Assembly (NCBI GenBank): GCA_930367205.1
Contig: OV884015.1
Location: forward strand, 434,001-498,000
From: Acanthosoma haemorrhoidale
Taxonomy: Eukaryota > Arthropoda > Insecta > Hemiptera > Acanthosomatidae
Length of the DNA: 64,000 bases
Reading direction: 5' to 3'
Part shown: piece after piece, positions 12,836 through 27,300 of the stretch
How the letters are laid out: each line of letters starts with the position of its first letter
How positions within the stretch are numbered: the stretch's first letter is position 1
Made by a program: the position numbers and the translations under genes
Notes under the pieces: model-generated
Seen by the model: only the letters and a program-made list of their open reading frames with translations
Database searches by the model: none
What the model was told of the DNA's origin: nothing

Positions 12836-13551
12836 TTGTACGTTAGCTCTTGCACCTTTATGTTCTCCTGATACCAAAACAAAGAAAACATTTTAAAAAA
12901 GTTGAATTTTTACAAAAATGCGTATTTCATAGCTTGTACGTTAGCTCCTGCCCCATTATGTTCTCCTGATACAAAAACAAGGAAAATATCGTCGAAAACT
13001 CAAATTTTTACAAAAATTGCGTATTTCATAGCTGGTACGTTAGCTCCTGCCCTATTATGCTCTCCTGATACGAAAACCAGGAAAATATCGTCAAAAAGTC
13101 GAATTTTTAAAAAATGCGTATTTTATAGCTAGTACGTCAGCTCCTGCCCCATTATGTTCTCCTGATACGAAAACAAGAAAAATATCGTCAAAAAGTTGAA
13201 TTTTTAAAAAATGGGTATTTCATAGCTAGTACGTTAGCTCCTGCCCCATTATGTTCTCCTGATACCAAAACAAGAAAAATATCGTTGAAAACTCAAATTT
13301 TTACAAAAATGCGTATTTCTTAGCTAGTACGTTAGCTCCTGCCTTATTATGTTCTCCTGATACCAAAACAAGTAAAATGTCATCAAAAAGTTAAATTTTT
13401 ACATATAAGAGTATTTTATAGCTGGTACGTTAGCTCCTGAACAATTATGATTTCCTCATACCAAAACAAGAAAAATATCGTCAAAAAGTAGAATTTTACA
13501 AAAATGCTTATTTCATAGCTGGTACTAAAATTCCTGCCCTATTAGGTTAAC
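12836..13551 (+). repeat. Satellite B block 5 (about 7.3 copies)
   Basis: 716 bp (7 x 98 plus 30). It starts with the fixed entry monomer (TTGTACGTTAGCTCTTGC then ACAAAGAAAACATTTTAAA) and includes a 99-bp monomer (ACAAAAATTGCG at about 13010) that leaves a 76-codon frame open at 12902-13132. The exit is the common haplotype, with CTATTAGGTTAAC. Confidence 0.95.
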
Positions 13552-15005
13552 TCGTAGCTTTGATCATACGATCGTATCACGTGATACAATTAGTGCCAAT
13601 GATGAGGTACACTATCATAATTGACATCATTTGATGTTATATTCACTCGTAACTTTAATCATACGATCGTATCACGTGAAGCAATGAGTGCTAATGATAC
13701 ATTATACAATCATATTCAACATCATTTGATGTTATATTCACCTGTAACTTTAATCATACGATTGTATCACGTGAAACAATGAGTGCTAATGATACATTAT
13801 ACAATCATATTCAACATTATTTGATGTTATATTTACTCGTGACTTCAATCATACGATCGTATCACGTGATATATTGAGTGCCAATGATGCGGTACACTAT
13901 CATAATCGACATCATTTGATGTTATATTCACCTGTAACTTTAATCATACGATCGTATCACGTGAAACAATGAGTGCTAATGATACATTATACAATCATAT
14001 TCAACATCATTTGATGTTATCTTCACTCGTAACGTTAATCATACGATCGTATCACGTGATACAATGTGTGCTAATGATGCGGTACACTATCATAATCGAC
14101 ATCATTTGATGTTATATTCATTCGTGACTTCAATCATACGATCGTATCACGTGATACTATGAGTGCCAATGGTACGGTACACTGTCATAATCGACATCAT
14201 TTGATGTTATATTCACCTGTAACTTTAATCATACAATCGTATCACGTGAAACAATGAGTGCCAATGATAAGGTACACTATCATAATCGACATCATTTGAT
14301 GTTAAATTCACTCGTAACTTTCATCATACGATCGTATCTCGTGATACAATGAGTGTCAATGCTACACTATACAATCATATTTAGCATTATTTGATGTTAT
14401 ATTCACTCGTGACTTCAATCATATGATCACATCACATGATACAATAAGTGCTAATGATATGGTGCGCTATCATATACGACATCAATTGATATTATATTCA
14501 CCTGTAACTTTAATCATACGATCGTATGACGTGAAACAATGAGTGCTAATGATACATTATACAATCATATCCAACATCATTTGATGTTATATTCACTCGT
14601 GACTTCAATCATTTGATAGTATCACGTGATATAATGATTGCCAATAATGCGGTTCATTATCATATTCGAAATCATTTGATGTTATATTCACTCGTAACTT
14701 CAATCATACAATCGTATCATGTGATACAATGTGTGCTAATGATGCGGCACACTGTCATAATCGACATCATTTGATGTTATATTCATTCATGACTTCAATC
14801 ATACGATCGTATCACGTGATACAATGAGTGCCAATGATACAGTACACTGTCATAATCGACATTATTTAATAGTATATTCACTGTAACTTCAATCATACGA
14901 TTGTATCACGTGATACAATAAGTGCAAATGATACGGCACACTATCATATTTGACATCATTTGATGTCATATTCACTCGTAACTTTGATCATACGATCGTA
15001 TGATC
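13552..15005 (+). repeat. Satellite A block 5 (about 15.3 copies)
   Basis: 1454 bp. The entry monomer has GATGAGGTACAC instead of GATGCGG. The middle repeats the order seen in block 4 (ATATTGAGTGCC, TGTGTGCTAATGATGCGG, ACTATGAGTGCCAATGGTACGG, AATGATAAGG). The last 650 bp match 12180-12835. The perfect palindrome is at 14986-15005. Confidence 0.95.
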
Positions 15006-15623
15006 TTGTACGTTAGCTCTTGCCCCTTTATGTTCTCCTGATACCAAAACAAAGAAAACATTTTAAAAAAGTTGAATTTTTACAAAAATGCGTATTTCAT
15101 AGCTTGTACGTTAGCACCTGCCCCATTATGTTCTCCTGATACCAAAACAAGAAAAATGACGTCAAAAAGTCGAATTTTTACAAAAATGCGTATTTAGAGC
15201 TAGTACGTTAGCTCCTGTCCCATTATGTTCTCCTGAAACCAAAACAAAGAAAATATCGTCCAAAAGTCAAATTTTTACAAAAATGCGTATTTCATAGCTG
15301 GTACGTTAGCTCCTGCCCCATTATGTTCTCCTGATACCAAAACAAGGAAAATATCGTCCAAAACTCAAATTTTTACAAAAATGCGTATTTCATAGCTAGT
15401 ACGTTAGCTCCTGCCTTATTATGTTCTCCTGATACCAAAACAAGTAAAATGTCATCAAAAAGTTAAATTTTTACATATAAGAGTATTTTATAGCTGGTAC
15501 GTTAGCTCCTGAACAATTATGATTTCCTCATACCAAAACAAGAAAAATATCGTCAAAAAGTAGAATTTTACAAAAATGCTTATTTCATAGCTGGTACAAA
15601 AATTCCTGCCCTATTAGGTTAAC
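15006..15623 (+). repeat. Satellite B block 6 (about 6.3 copies, 618 bp)
   Basis: One of five B blocks in the window that are exactly 618 bp long. Unlike the other four (44278, 49105, 56022, 57335), its fourth monomer has GCTCCTGCCCCATTATG where they have GCTCCTGCTCTTTTATG, so it is a related but separate version. Exit of the common haplotype. Confidence 0.95.
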
Positions 15624-18217
15624 TCGTAGCTTTGATCATACGATCGTATCACGTGATACAATTAGTGCCAATGATGCGGTACACTATCATAATTGACATC
15701 ATTTGATGTTATATTCACTCGTAACTTTCATCATACGATCGTATCACGTGATACAATGAGTGCTAATGATACGGTACATTATCATATTCGACATCATTTG
15801 ATGTTATATTTACTCGTAATTTTAATCATACGATCGTATCACGTGAAACAATGAGTGCTAATGATACACTATACAGTCATATTTAGCATCATTTGATGTT
15901 ATATTCACTCGTGACTTCAATCATACGATAGTATCACGTGATATAATGAGTGCCAATGATGCGGTACACTATCATAATCGACATCATTTGATGTTATATT
16001 CACCTGTAACTTTAATCATACGATCGTATCACGTGAAACAATGAGTGCTAATGATACATTATACAATCATATTCAACATCATTTGATGTTATATTCACCT
16101 GTAACTTTAATCATACGATCGTATCACGTGAAACAATGAGTGCTAATGATACATTATACAATCATATTCAACATTATTTGATGTTATATTTACTCGTGAC
16201 TTCAATCATACGATCGTATCACGTGATATATTGAGTGCCAATGGTACGGTACACTGTCATAATCGACATCATTTGATGTTATATTCACCTGTAACTTTAA
16301 TCGTACAATCGTATCACGTGAAACAATGAGTGCCAATGATAAGGTACACTATCATAATCGACATCATTTGATGTTAAATTCACTCGTAACTTTCATCATA
16401 CGATCACATCACATGATACAATAAGTGCTAATGATATGGTGCGCTATCATATACGACATCAATTGATATTATATTCACCTGTAACTTTAATCATACGATC
16501 GTATCACGTGAAACAATGAGTGCTAATGATACATTATACAATCATATTCAACATCATTTGATGTTATATTCACTCGTGACTTCAATCATACGATCGTATC
16601 TCGTGATACAATGAGTGTCAATGCTACACTATACAATCATATTTAGCATTATTTGATGTTATATTCACTCGTGACTTCAATCATACGATAGTATCACGTG
16701 ATATAATGAGTGCCAATGATGCAGTACACTATTATAATCGACATCATTTGATGTTATATTCACTTGTAACTTTAATCATACGATCGCATCACATGATACA
16801 ATAAGTGCTAATGATATCGTGCACTATTATATTCAACATCATTTATTAGTATCTCCAATCGTAACTTTAATCATACGATCGTATCACGTGAAACAATAAG
16901 TGCTAATGATACATTATACAATCCTATTCGACATCTTTTGATGTTATATTCACTTGTAACTTTAATCATACGATCGCATCACATGATACAATAAGTGCTA
17001 ATGATATCGTGCACTATTATATTCAACATCATTTATTAGTATCTCCAATCGTAACTTTCATCATACGATCGTATCACGTGATACAATGAGTGCTTATGAT
17101 ACGCAACACTTTCATAATTGACATCATTTGATATTATATTCACTCGTGACTTCGATCATACGATCGTATCACGTGATATAATGAGTGCCAATGATGTGGT
17201 ACACTATCATAATGGACATCATTTTATAGTATATTCACTCGTGACTTCAATCATACGATCGTATCTCGTGATACAATGAGTGTCAATGCTACACTATACA
17301 ATCATATTGAGCATTATTTGATGTTATATTCACTCGTGACTTCAATCATACGATCGTATCACGTGATACAATGAGTGCTTATGATACGCAACACTATCAT
17401 AATTGACATCATTTGATATTATATTCACTCGTGACTTCAATCATACGATCGTATCACGTGATATAATGAGTGCCAATGATGTGGTACACTATCATAATCG
17501 ACATCATTTTATAGTATATTCACTCGTGACTTTAATCATACGATCGTATCTCGTGATACAATGAGTGTCAATGCTACACTATACAATCATATTTAGCATT
17601 ATTTGATGTTATATTCACTCGTGACTTCAATCATACGATCACATCTCATGATACAATAAGTGCTAATGATATGGTGCGCTATCATATACGACATCAATTG
17701 ATATTATATTCACCTGTAACTTTAATCATACGATCGTATGACGTGAAACAATGAGTGCTAATGATACATTATACAATCATATCCAACATCATTTGATGTT
17801 ATATTCACTCGTGACTTCAATCATATGATAGTATCACGTGATATAATGATTGCCAATAATGCGGTTCATTATCATATTCGAAATCATTTGATGTTATATT
17901 CACTCGTAACTTCAATCATACAATCGTATCATGTGATACAATGTGTGCTAATGATGCGGCACACTATCATAATCGACATCATTTGATGTTATATTCATTC
18001 ATGACTTCAATCATACGATCGTATCACGTGATACAATGAGTGCCAATGATACAGTACACTGTCATAATCGACATTATTTAATAGTATATTCACTGTAACT
18101 TCAATCATACGATTGTATCACGTGATACAATAAGTGCAAATGATACGGCACACTATCATATTTGACATCATTTGATGTCATATTCACTCGTAACTTTGAT
18201 CATACGATCGTATGATC
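15624..18217 (+). repeat. Satellite A block 6 (about 27.3 copies)
   Basis: 2594 bp with the common entry series. A monomer pair (CACATGATACAATAAGTGC then CATTTATTAGTATCTCC) is duplicated at about 16780 and 16970. The tail from about 17560 matches the tails of blocks 4 and 5. The perfect palindrome is at 18198-18217. Confidence 0.95.
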
Positions 18218-18287
18218 TTGTACGTTAGCTCTTGCCCCTTTATGTTCTCCTGATACCAAAACAAAGAAAACATTTTAAAAAATGCGT
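18218..18287 (+). repeat. Satellite B block 7, a 70-bp remnant
   Basis: Less than one B monomer. It starts at the canonical A-to-B joint, runs through ACAAAGAAAACATTTTAAA, skips the usual GTTGAATTTTTAC stretch, and then fuses inside GCGTAT to A sequence (ATTCACTCG). The four bases GTAT at 18286-18289 fit both partners, so the break cannot be placed more exactly. It looks like a B block almost wholly removed by deletion. Confidence 0.9.
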
Positions 18288-18609
18288 ATATTCACTCGTA
18301 ACTTTCATAATACGATTGTATCACGTGATATAATGAGTGCCAATGATGCGGTACACTATCATAATCGACATCATTTGATGTTATATTCACTCGTAACTTT
18401 CATCATACGATCGTATCACGTGATACAATGAGTGCTAATGATACGGTACATTATCATATTCGACATCATTTCATGTTATATTTACTCGTCGCTTCAATCA
18501 TACGATAGTATCACGTGAAACAATGAGTGCCAATGATACAGTACACTGTCATAATCGACATTATTTAATAGTATATTCACTGTAACTTTGATCATACGAT
18601 CGTATGATC
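18288..18609 (+). repeat. Satellite A block 7, miniature (about 3.4 copies)
   Basis: The same short monomer series occurs at the right of the A blocks ending at 23614 and 33837: CATAATACGATTGTATC, then GATACGGTACATT with CATTTCATG, then TTTACTCGTCGCTTC, then CATTATTTAATAG with TCACTGTAAC. It closes with the perfect palindrome at 18590-18609. It marks the left end of the first of three related composites. Confidence 0.93.
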
Positions 18610-20009
18610 TTGTACGTTAGCTCTAGCCCCTTTATGTTCTCCTAATACCAAAACAAAGAAAACATTTTAAAAAAGTTGAATTTTTACAAAAATGCGTATT
18701 TCATAGCTTGTACGTTAGCACCTGCCCCATTATGTTCTCCTAATACCAAAACAAGAAAAATGACGTCAAAAAGTCGAATTTTTACAAAAATGCGTATTTA
18801 GAGCTAGTACGTTAGCTCCTGTCCCATTATGTTTTCCTGATACCAAAACAAAGAAAATATCGTCCAAAAGTCAAATTTTTACAAAAATGCGTATTTAGAG
18901 CTGGTACGTTAGCTTCTGTCCCATTATGTTCTCCTGATACCAAAACAAAGAAAATATCGTCTAAAATTCAAATTTTTACAAAAATGCGTTTTTTGTAACT
19001 GGAACGTTAGCTCCTGCTCTTTTATGTTCTCCTGATACGAAATCAAGGAAAATATCGTCAAAAACTCAAATTTTTACAAAAATGCGTATTTCATAGCTAG
19101 TACGTTAGCTCCTGCCTTATTATGTTCTCCTGATACCAAAACAAGGAAAATATCGTCGAAAACTCAAATTTTTACAAAAATTGCGTATTTCATAGCTGGT
19201 ACGTTAGCTCCTGCCCTATTATGTTCTCCTGATACGAAAACCAGGAAAATATCGTCAAAAAGTCGAATTTTTAAAAAATGCGTATTTCATAGCTGGAACG
19301 TCAGCTCCTGCCTCATTATGTTCTCCTGATACGAAAACAAGGAAAATATCGTCAAAAAGTCGAATTTTTCGTAAAATGCGTATTTCATAGCTAGTACGTT
19401 AGCTCCTGCCCCATTATGTTCTCCTGATACCAAAACAAGGAAAATATCGTCGAAAACTCAAATTTTTACAAAAATTGCGTATTTCATAGCTGGTACGTTA
19501 GCTCCTGCCCTATTATGTTCTCCTGATACGAAAACCAGGAAAATATCGTCAAAAAGTCGAATTTTTAAAAAATGGGTATTTCACAGCTGGAACGTTAGCT
19601 CCTGCTCTTTTATGTTCTCCTGATACGAAATCAAGGAAAATATCGTCAAAAAGTCGAATTTTTCGAAAATGCGTATTTCATAGCTAGTACGTTAGCTCCT
19701 GCCCCATTATGTTCTCTTGATACCAAAACAAGGAAAATATCGTCGAAAACTCAAATTTTTACAAAAATGCGTATTTCTTAGCTAGTACGTTAGCTCCTGC
19801 CTTATTATGTTCTCCTGATACCAAAAAAAGGAAAATGTCATCAAAAAGTTAAATTTTTACATATAAGAGTATTTTATAGCTAGTACGTTAGCTCCTGAAC
19901 AATTATGATTTCCTCATAACAAAACAAGAAAAATATCGTCAAAAAGTAGAATTTTACAAAAATGCGTATTTCATAGCTGGTACAAAAATTCCTGCCCTAT
20001 TATGTTAAC
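18610..20009 (+). repeat. Satellite B block 8 (about 14.3 copies)
   Basis: 1400 bp. The entry monomer has CTCTAGCCCC for CTCTTGCCCC. Its right half corresponds to the 716-bp B block at 23615-24330 but contains an extra three monomers (offset changes from 4321 to 4615). A short variant with TTTTTCGTAAAATGCG lies at about 19365. Common exit haplotype, with CTCATAACAAAACAAG. Confidence 0.95.
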
Positions 20010-22455
20010 TCGTAGCTTTGATCATACGATCGTATCACGTGATACAATTAGTGCCAATGATGCGGTACACTATCATAATTGACATCATTTGATGTTATAT
20101 TCACTCGTAACATTCATCATACGATCGTATCACGTGATACAATGAGTGCTAATGATACGGTATTATCATATTCGACATCATTTGATGTTATATTTACTCG
20201 TAATTTTAATCATACGATCGTATCACGTGAAACAATGAGTGCTAATGATACACTATACAGTTATATTTAGCATCATTTGATGTTATATTCACTCGTGACT
20301 TCAATCATACGATAGTATCACGTGATATAATGAGTGCCAATGATGCGGTACACTATCATAATCGACATCATTTGATGTCATATTCACCTGTAACTTTATT
20401 CATACGATCGTATCACGTGAAACAATGAGTGCTAATGATACATTATACAATCATATTCAACATCATTTGATGTTATCTTCACTCGTAACTTTAATCATAC
20501 GATCGTATCACGTGATACTATGAGTGCCAATGGTACGGTACACTGTCATAATCGACATCATTTGATGTTATATTCACCTGTAACTTTAATCATACGATCG
20601 TATCACGTGAAACAATGAGTGCCAATGATAAGGTACACTATCATAATCGACATCATTTGATGTTAAATTCACTCGTAACTTTCATCATACGATCGTATCT
20701 CGTGATACAATGAGTGTCAATGCTACACTATACAATCATATTTAGCATTATTTGATGTTATATTCACTCGTGACTTCAATCATACGATCACATCACATGA
20801 TACAATAAGTGCTAATGATATGGTGCGCTATCATATACGACATCAATTGATATTATATTCACCTATAACTTTAATCATACGATCGTATCACGTGAAACAA
20901 TGAGTGCTAATGATACATTATACAATCAAATTCAACATCATTTGATGTTATATTCACTCGTGACTTCAATCATACGATCGTATCTCGTGATACAATGAGT
21001 GTCAATGCTACTATATATAAAATCATATTTAGCATTATTTGATGTTATATTCACTCGTGACTTCAATCATACGATAGTATCACGTGATATAATGAGTGCC
21101 AATGATGCAGTACACTATTATAATCGACATCATTTGATGTTATATTCACTTGTAACTTCAATCATACGATCGCATCACATAATACAATAAGTGCTAATGA
21201 TATGGTGCACTATTATATTCAACATCATTTATTAGTATCTCTAATCGTAACTTTAATCATACGATCGTATCACGTAAAACAATAAGTGCTAATGATACAT
21301 TATACAATCCTATTCGACATCATTTGATGTTATATTCACTCGTAACTTTCATCATACGATCGTATCACGTGATACAATGAGTGCTTATGATACGCAACAC
21401 TATCATAATTGACATCATTTGATATTATATTCACTCGTGACTTCAATCATACGATCGTATCACGTGATATAATGAGTGCCAATGATGTGGTACACTATCA
21501 TAATCGACATCATTTTATAGTATATTCACTCGTGACTTCAATCATACGATCGTATCTCGTGATACAATGAGTGTCAATGCTACACTATACAATCATATCC
21601 AACATCATTTGATGTTATATTCACTCGTGACTTCAATCATATGATAGTATCACGTGATATAATGATTGCCAATGATGCGGTTCATTATCATATTCGAAAT
21701 CATTTGATGTTATATTCACTCGTAACTTCAATCATACAATCGTATCATGTGATACAATGTGTGCTAATGATGCGGCACACTATCATAATCGACATCATTT
21801 GATGTCATATTCACCTGTAACTTTAATCATACGATCGTATCACGTGAAACAATGAGTGCTAATGATACACTATACAGTTATATTTAGCATCATTTGATGT
21901 TATATTCACTCGTGACTTCAATCATACGATAGTATCACGTGATATAATGAGTGCCAATGATGCGGTACACTATCATAATCGACATCATTTGATGTCATAT
22001 TCACCTGTAACTTTAATCATACGATCGTATCACGTGATACAATGTGTGCTAATGATGCGGTACACTATCATAATCGACATCGTTTGATGTTATATTCATT
22101 CGTGACTTCAATCATACGATCGTATCACGTGATACTATGAGTGCCAATGGTACGGTACACTGTCATAATCGACATCATTTGATGTTATATTCACCTGTAA
22201 CTTTAATCATACGATCGTATCACGTGAAACAATGAGTGCTAATGATACATTATACAATCCTATTCGACATCATTTGATGTTATATTCACTCGTAACTTTC
22301 ATCATACGATCGTATCACGTGATACAATGAGTGCTTATGATACGCAACACTATCATAATTGACATCATTTGATATTATATTCACTCGTGACTTCAATCAT
22401 ACGATCGTATCACGTGATATAATGAGTGCCAATGATGTGGTACACTATCATAATC
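20010..22455 (+). repeat. Satellite A block 8 (about 25.7 copies)
   Basis: A canonical start but an abnormal end: an A monomer breaks off after CACTATCATAATC and continues directly as B (AAAAAGTCGAATTTTTAC). A monomer near 20160 lost two bases (ACGGTATTATC), making it 93 bp. An unusual monomer near 21010 reads GCTACTATATATAAAATC. The block parallels 24331 onward with gains and losses of whole monomers. Confidence 0.94.
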
Positions 22456-23205
22456 AAAAAGTCGAATTTTTACAAAAATGCGTATTTAGAGCTAGTACGT
22501 TAGCTCCTGTCCCATTATGTTCTCCTGAAACCAAAACAAAGAAAATATCGTCCAAAAGTCAAATTTTTACAAAAATGCGTATTTCATAGCTGGTACGTTA
22601 GCTCCTGCCCTATTATGTTCTCCTGATACGAAAACGAGAAAAATATCGTCAAAAAGTTGATTTTTTCAAAAATGCGTATTTCATAGCTAGTACGTTAGCT
22701 CCTGCCCATTATGTTCTCCTGATACGAAAACCAGGAAAATATCGTCAAAAAGTCAAATTTAAAAAAAATAGGTATCTCATAGCTGGTACGTTAGCTCCTG
22801 TCCCATTATGTTCTCCTGATACCAAAACAAAGAAAATATCGTCTAAAATTCAAATTTTTACAAAAATGCGTTTTTTGTAGCTGGAACGTTAGCTCCTGCT
22901 CTTTTATGTTCTCCTGATACGAAATCAAGGAAAATATCGTCAAAAACTCAAATTTTTACAAAAATGCGTATTTCATAGCTGGTACGTTAGCTCCTGCCCC
23001 ATTATGTTCTTCTGATACGAAAACAAGGAAAATATCGTCGAAAACTCAAATTTTTACATATAAGAGTATTTTATAGCTGGTACGTTAGCTCCTGAACAAT
23101 TATGATTTTCTCATACCAAAACAAGAAAATATCGTCAAGAAGTATAATTTTACAAAAATGCGTATTTCAGAGCTGGTACAATAATTGCTGCCCTATTATG
23201 TTAAC
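22456..23205 (+). repeat. Satellite B block 9 (about 7.6 copies), abnormal left joint
   Basis: The only B block whose left end is not the canonical joint; it starts in mid-monomer. From about 22740 it is repeated at 32963 (offset 10223). It holds the A-rich variant with a run of A where TTTTTAC is usual (about 22760) and a GCGTTTTTTGTAGC monomer (about 22869). It ends with the rarer exit haplotype (AAGAAGTATAATTTT, GGTACAATAATTGC). Confidence 0.94.
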
Positions 23206-23614
23206 TCGTAGCTTTGATCATACGATCGTATCACGTGATACAATTAGTGCCAATGATGCGGTACACTATCATAATCGACATCATTTAATAGTATATTCAC
23301 TCGTAACTTTCATAATACGATTGTATCACGTGATATAATGAGTGCCAATGATGCGGTACACTATCATAATCGACATCATTTGATGTTATATTCACTCGTA
23401 ACTTTCATCATACGATCGTATCACGTGATACAATGAGTGCTAATGATACGGTACATTATCATATTCGACATCATTTCATGTTATATTTACTCGTCGCTTC
23501 AATCATACGATAGTATCACGTGAAACAATGAGTGCCAATGATACAGTACACTGTCATAATCGACATTATTTAATAGTATATTCACTGTAACTTTGATCAT
23601 ACGATCGTATGATC
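23206..23614 (+). repeat. Satellite A block 9, miniature (4.3 copies, 409 bp)
   Basis: Four complete monomers between canonical joints, with the rarer entry haplotype (CATTTAATAG in the first monomer). It is repeated, with no difference I noticed, at 33429-33837 (same 409-bp length), and its right 320 bp match 18288-18609. The perfect palindrome is at 23595-23614. Confidence 0.95.
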
Positions 23615-24330
23615 TTGTACGTTAGCTCTTGCCCCATTATGTTCTCCTAATACCAAAACAAAGAAAATATCGTCCAAAACTCAAATTTTTACAAAAATGC
23701 GTATTTCATAGCTAGTACGTTAGCTCCTGCCTTATTAAGTTCTCCTGATACCAAAACAAGGAAAATATCGTCGAAAACTCAAATTTTTACAATAATTGCG
23801 TATTTCATAGCTGGTACGTTAGCTCCTGCCCTATTATGTTCTCCTGATACGAAAACCAGGAAAATATCGTCAAAAAGTCGAATTTTTAAAAAATGCGTAT
23901 TTCATAGCTGGAACGTCAGCTCCTGCCCCATTATGTTCTCCTGATACGAAAACAAGGAAAATATCGTCAAAAAGTCGAATTTTTCGAAAATGCGTATTTC
24001 ATAGCTAGTACGTTAGCTCCTGCCCCATTATGTTCTCTTGATACCAAAACAAGGAAAATATCGTCGAAAACTCAAATTTTTACAAAAATGCGTATTTCTT
24101 AGCTAGTACGTTAGCTCCTGCCTTATTATGTTCTCCTGATACCAAAACAAGGAAAATGTCATCAAAAAGTTAAATTTTTACATATAAGAGTATTTTATAG
24201 CTGGTACGTTAGCTCCTGAACAATTATGATTTCCTCATAACAAAACAAGAAAAATATCGTCAAAAAGTAGAATTTTACAAAAATGCGTATTTCATAGCTG
24301 GTACAAAAATTCCTGCCCTATTATGTTAAC
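23615..24330 (+). repeat. Satellite B block 10 (about 7.3 copies)
   Basis: 716 bp, the same length as its counterpart at 33838-34553 (offset 10223). The two differ only at scattered bases, such as TTATTAAGTTC here (about 23732) against TTATTATGTTC there. Its first monomer reads CTCTTGCCCCATTATG and TCCTAATACC rather than the usual entry form. Confidence 0.95.
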
Positions 24331-27300
24331 TCGTAGCTTTGATCATACGATCGTATCACGTGATACAATTAGTGCCAATGATGCGGTACACTATCATAAT
24401 TGACATCATTTGATGTTATATTCACTCGTAACATTCATCATACGATCGTATCACGTGATACAATGAGTGCTAATGATACGGTATTATCATATTCGACATC
24501 ATTTGATGTTATATTTACTCGTAATTTTAATCATACGATCGTATCACGTGAAACAATGAGTGCTAATGATACACTATACAGTTATATTTAGCATCATTTG
24601 ATGTTATATTCACTCGTGACTTCAATCATACGATAGTATCACGTGATATAATGAGTGCCAATGATGCGGTACACTATCATAATCGACATCATTTGATGTC
24701 ATATTCACCTGTAACTTTATTCATACGATCGTATCACGTGAAACAATGAGTGCTAATGATACATTATACAATCATATTCAACATCATTTGATGTTATCTT
24801 CACTCGTAACTTTAATCATACGATCGTATCACGTGATACAATGTGTGCTAATGATGCGGTACACTATCATAATCGACATCATTTGATGTTATATTCATTC
24901 GTGACTTCAATCATACGATCGTATCACGTGATACTATGAGTGCCAATGGTACGGTACACTGTCATAATCGACATCATTTGATGTTATATTCACCTGTAAC
25001 TTTAATCATACGATCGTATCACGTGAAACAATGAGTGCCAATGATAAGGTACAATATCATAATCGACATCATTTGATGTTAAATTCACTCGTAACTTTCA
25101 TCATACGATCGTATCTCGTGATACAATGAGTGTCAATGCTACACTATACAATCATATTTAGCATTATTTGATGTTATATTCACTCGTGACTTCAATCATA
25201 CGATAGTATCACGTGATATAATGAGTGCCAATGATGCAGTACACTATTATAATCGACATCATTTGATGTTATATTCACTTGTAACTTTAATCATACGATC
25301 GCATCACATAATACAATAAGGGCGAATGATGTGGTGCACTATTATATTCAACATCATTTATTAGTATCTCCAATCGTAACTTTAATCATACGATCGTATC
25401 ACGTAAAACAATAAGTGCTAATGATACATTATACAATTCTATTCGACATCATTTGATGTTATATTCACTCGTAACTTTCATCATACGATCGTATCACGTG
25501 ATACAATGAGTGCTTATGATACGCAACACTATCATAATTGACATCATTTGATATTATATTCACTCGTGACTTCAATCATACGATCGTATCACGTGATATA
25601 ATGAGTGCCAATGATGTGGTACACTATCATAATCGACATCATTTTATAGTATATTCACTCGTGACTTCAATCATACGATCGTATCTCGTGATACAATGAG
25701 TGTCAATGCTACACTATACAATCATATTTAGCATTTTTTGATGTTATATTCACTCGTGACTTCAATCATACGATCGTATCACGTGATACAACGAGTGCTT
25801 ATGATACGCAACACTATCATAATTGACATCATTTGATATTATATTCACTCGTGACTTCAATCATACGATCGTATCACGTGATATAATGAGTGCCAATGAT
25901 GTGGTACACTATCATAATCGACATCATTTTATAGTATATTCACTCGTGACTTCAATCATACGATCGTATCTCGTGATACAATGAGTGTCAATGCTACACT
26001 ATACAATCATATTTAGCATTATTTGATGTTATATTCACTCGTGACTTCAATCATACGATCGTATCACGTGATACAACGAGTGCTTATGATACGCAACACT
26101 ATCATAATTGACATCATTTGATATTATATTCACTCGTGACTTCAATCATACGATCGTATCACGTGATATAATAAGTGCCAATGATGTGGTACACTATCAT
26201 AATCGACATCATTTTATAGTATATTCACTCGTGACTTTAATCATACGATCGTATCTCGTGATACAATGAGTGTCAATGCTACACTATACAATCATATTTA
26301 GCATTATTTGATGTTATATTCACTCGTGACTTCAATCATACGATCACATCACATGATACAATAAGTGCTAATGATATGGTGCGCTATCATATACGACATC
26401 AATTGATATTATATTCACCTGTAACTTTAGTCATACGATCGTATCACGTGAAACAATGAGTGCTAATGATACATTATACAATCATATCCAACATCATTTG
26501 ATGTTATATTCATTCGTGACTTCAATCATACGATCGTATCACGTGATACTATGAGTGCCAATGGTACGGTACACTGTCATAATAGACATCATTTGATGTT
26601 ATATTCACCTGTAACTTTAATCATACGATCGTATCACGTGAAACAATGAGTGCCAATGATAAGGTACACTATCATAATCGACATCATTTGATGTTAAATT
26701 CACTCGTAACTTTCATCATACGATCGTATCTCGTGATACAATGAGTGTCAATGCTACACTATACAGTCATATTTAGCATTATTTGATGTTATATTCACTC
26801 GTGACTTCAATCATACGATCGTATCACGTGATACAACGAGTGCTTATGATACGCAACACTATCATAATTGACATCATTTGATATTATATTCACTCGTGAC
26901 TTCAATCATACGATCGTATCACGTGATATAATGAGTGCCAATGATGTGGTACACTATCATAATCGACATCATTTTATAGTATATTCACTCGAGACTTTAA
27001 TCATACGATCGTATCTCGTGATACAATGAGTGTCAATGCTACACTATACAATCATATTTAGCATTATTTGATGTTATATTCACTCGTGACTTCAATCATA
27101 CGATCACATCACATGATACAATAAGTGCTAATGATATGGTGCGCTATCATATACGACATCAATTGATATTATATTCACCTGTAACTTTAATCATACGATC
27201 GTATCACGTGAAACAATGAGTGCTAATGATACATTATACAATCATATCCAACATCATTTGATGTTATATTCACTCGTAACTTTCATCATACGATCGTATC

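Noticed and set aside
20079..20270. 63-codon frames at 20079-20270, 20999-21190 and 24400-24591, and 76-codon frame at 22359-22589
   Set aside because: Satellite A frames (the last crosses an abnormal A/B joint). The copies at 20079 and 24400 are identical only because the DNA is a recent duplicate.
23102..23338. 78-codon frames at 23102-23338 and 33325-33561, 71-codon frame at 32322-32537 and 62-codon frame at 36495-36683
   Set aside because: They cross the B-to-A joint or run through A monomers. Sequence shared between the 23102 and 33325 copies reflects the 10.2-kb-offset duplication, not protein constraint.
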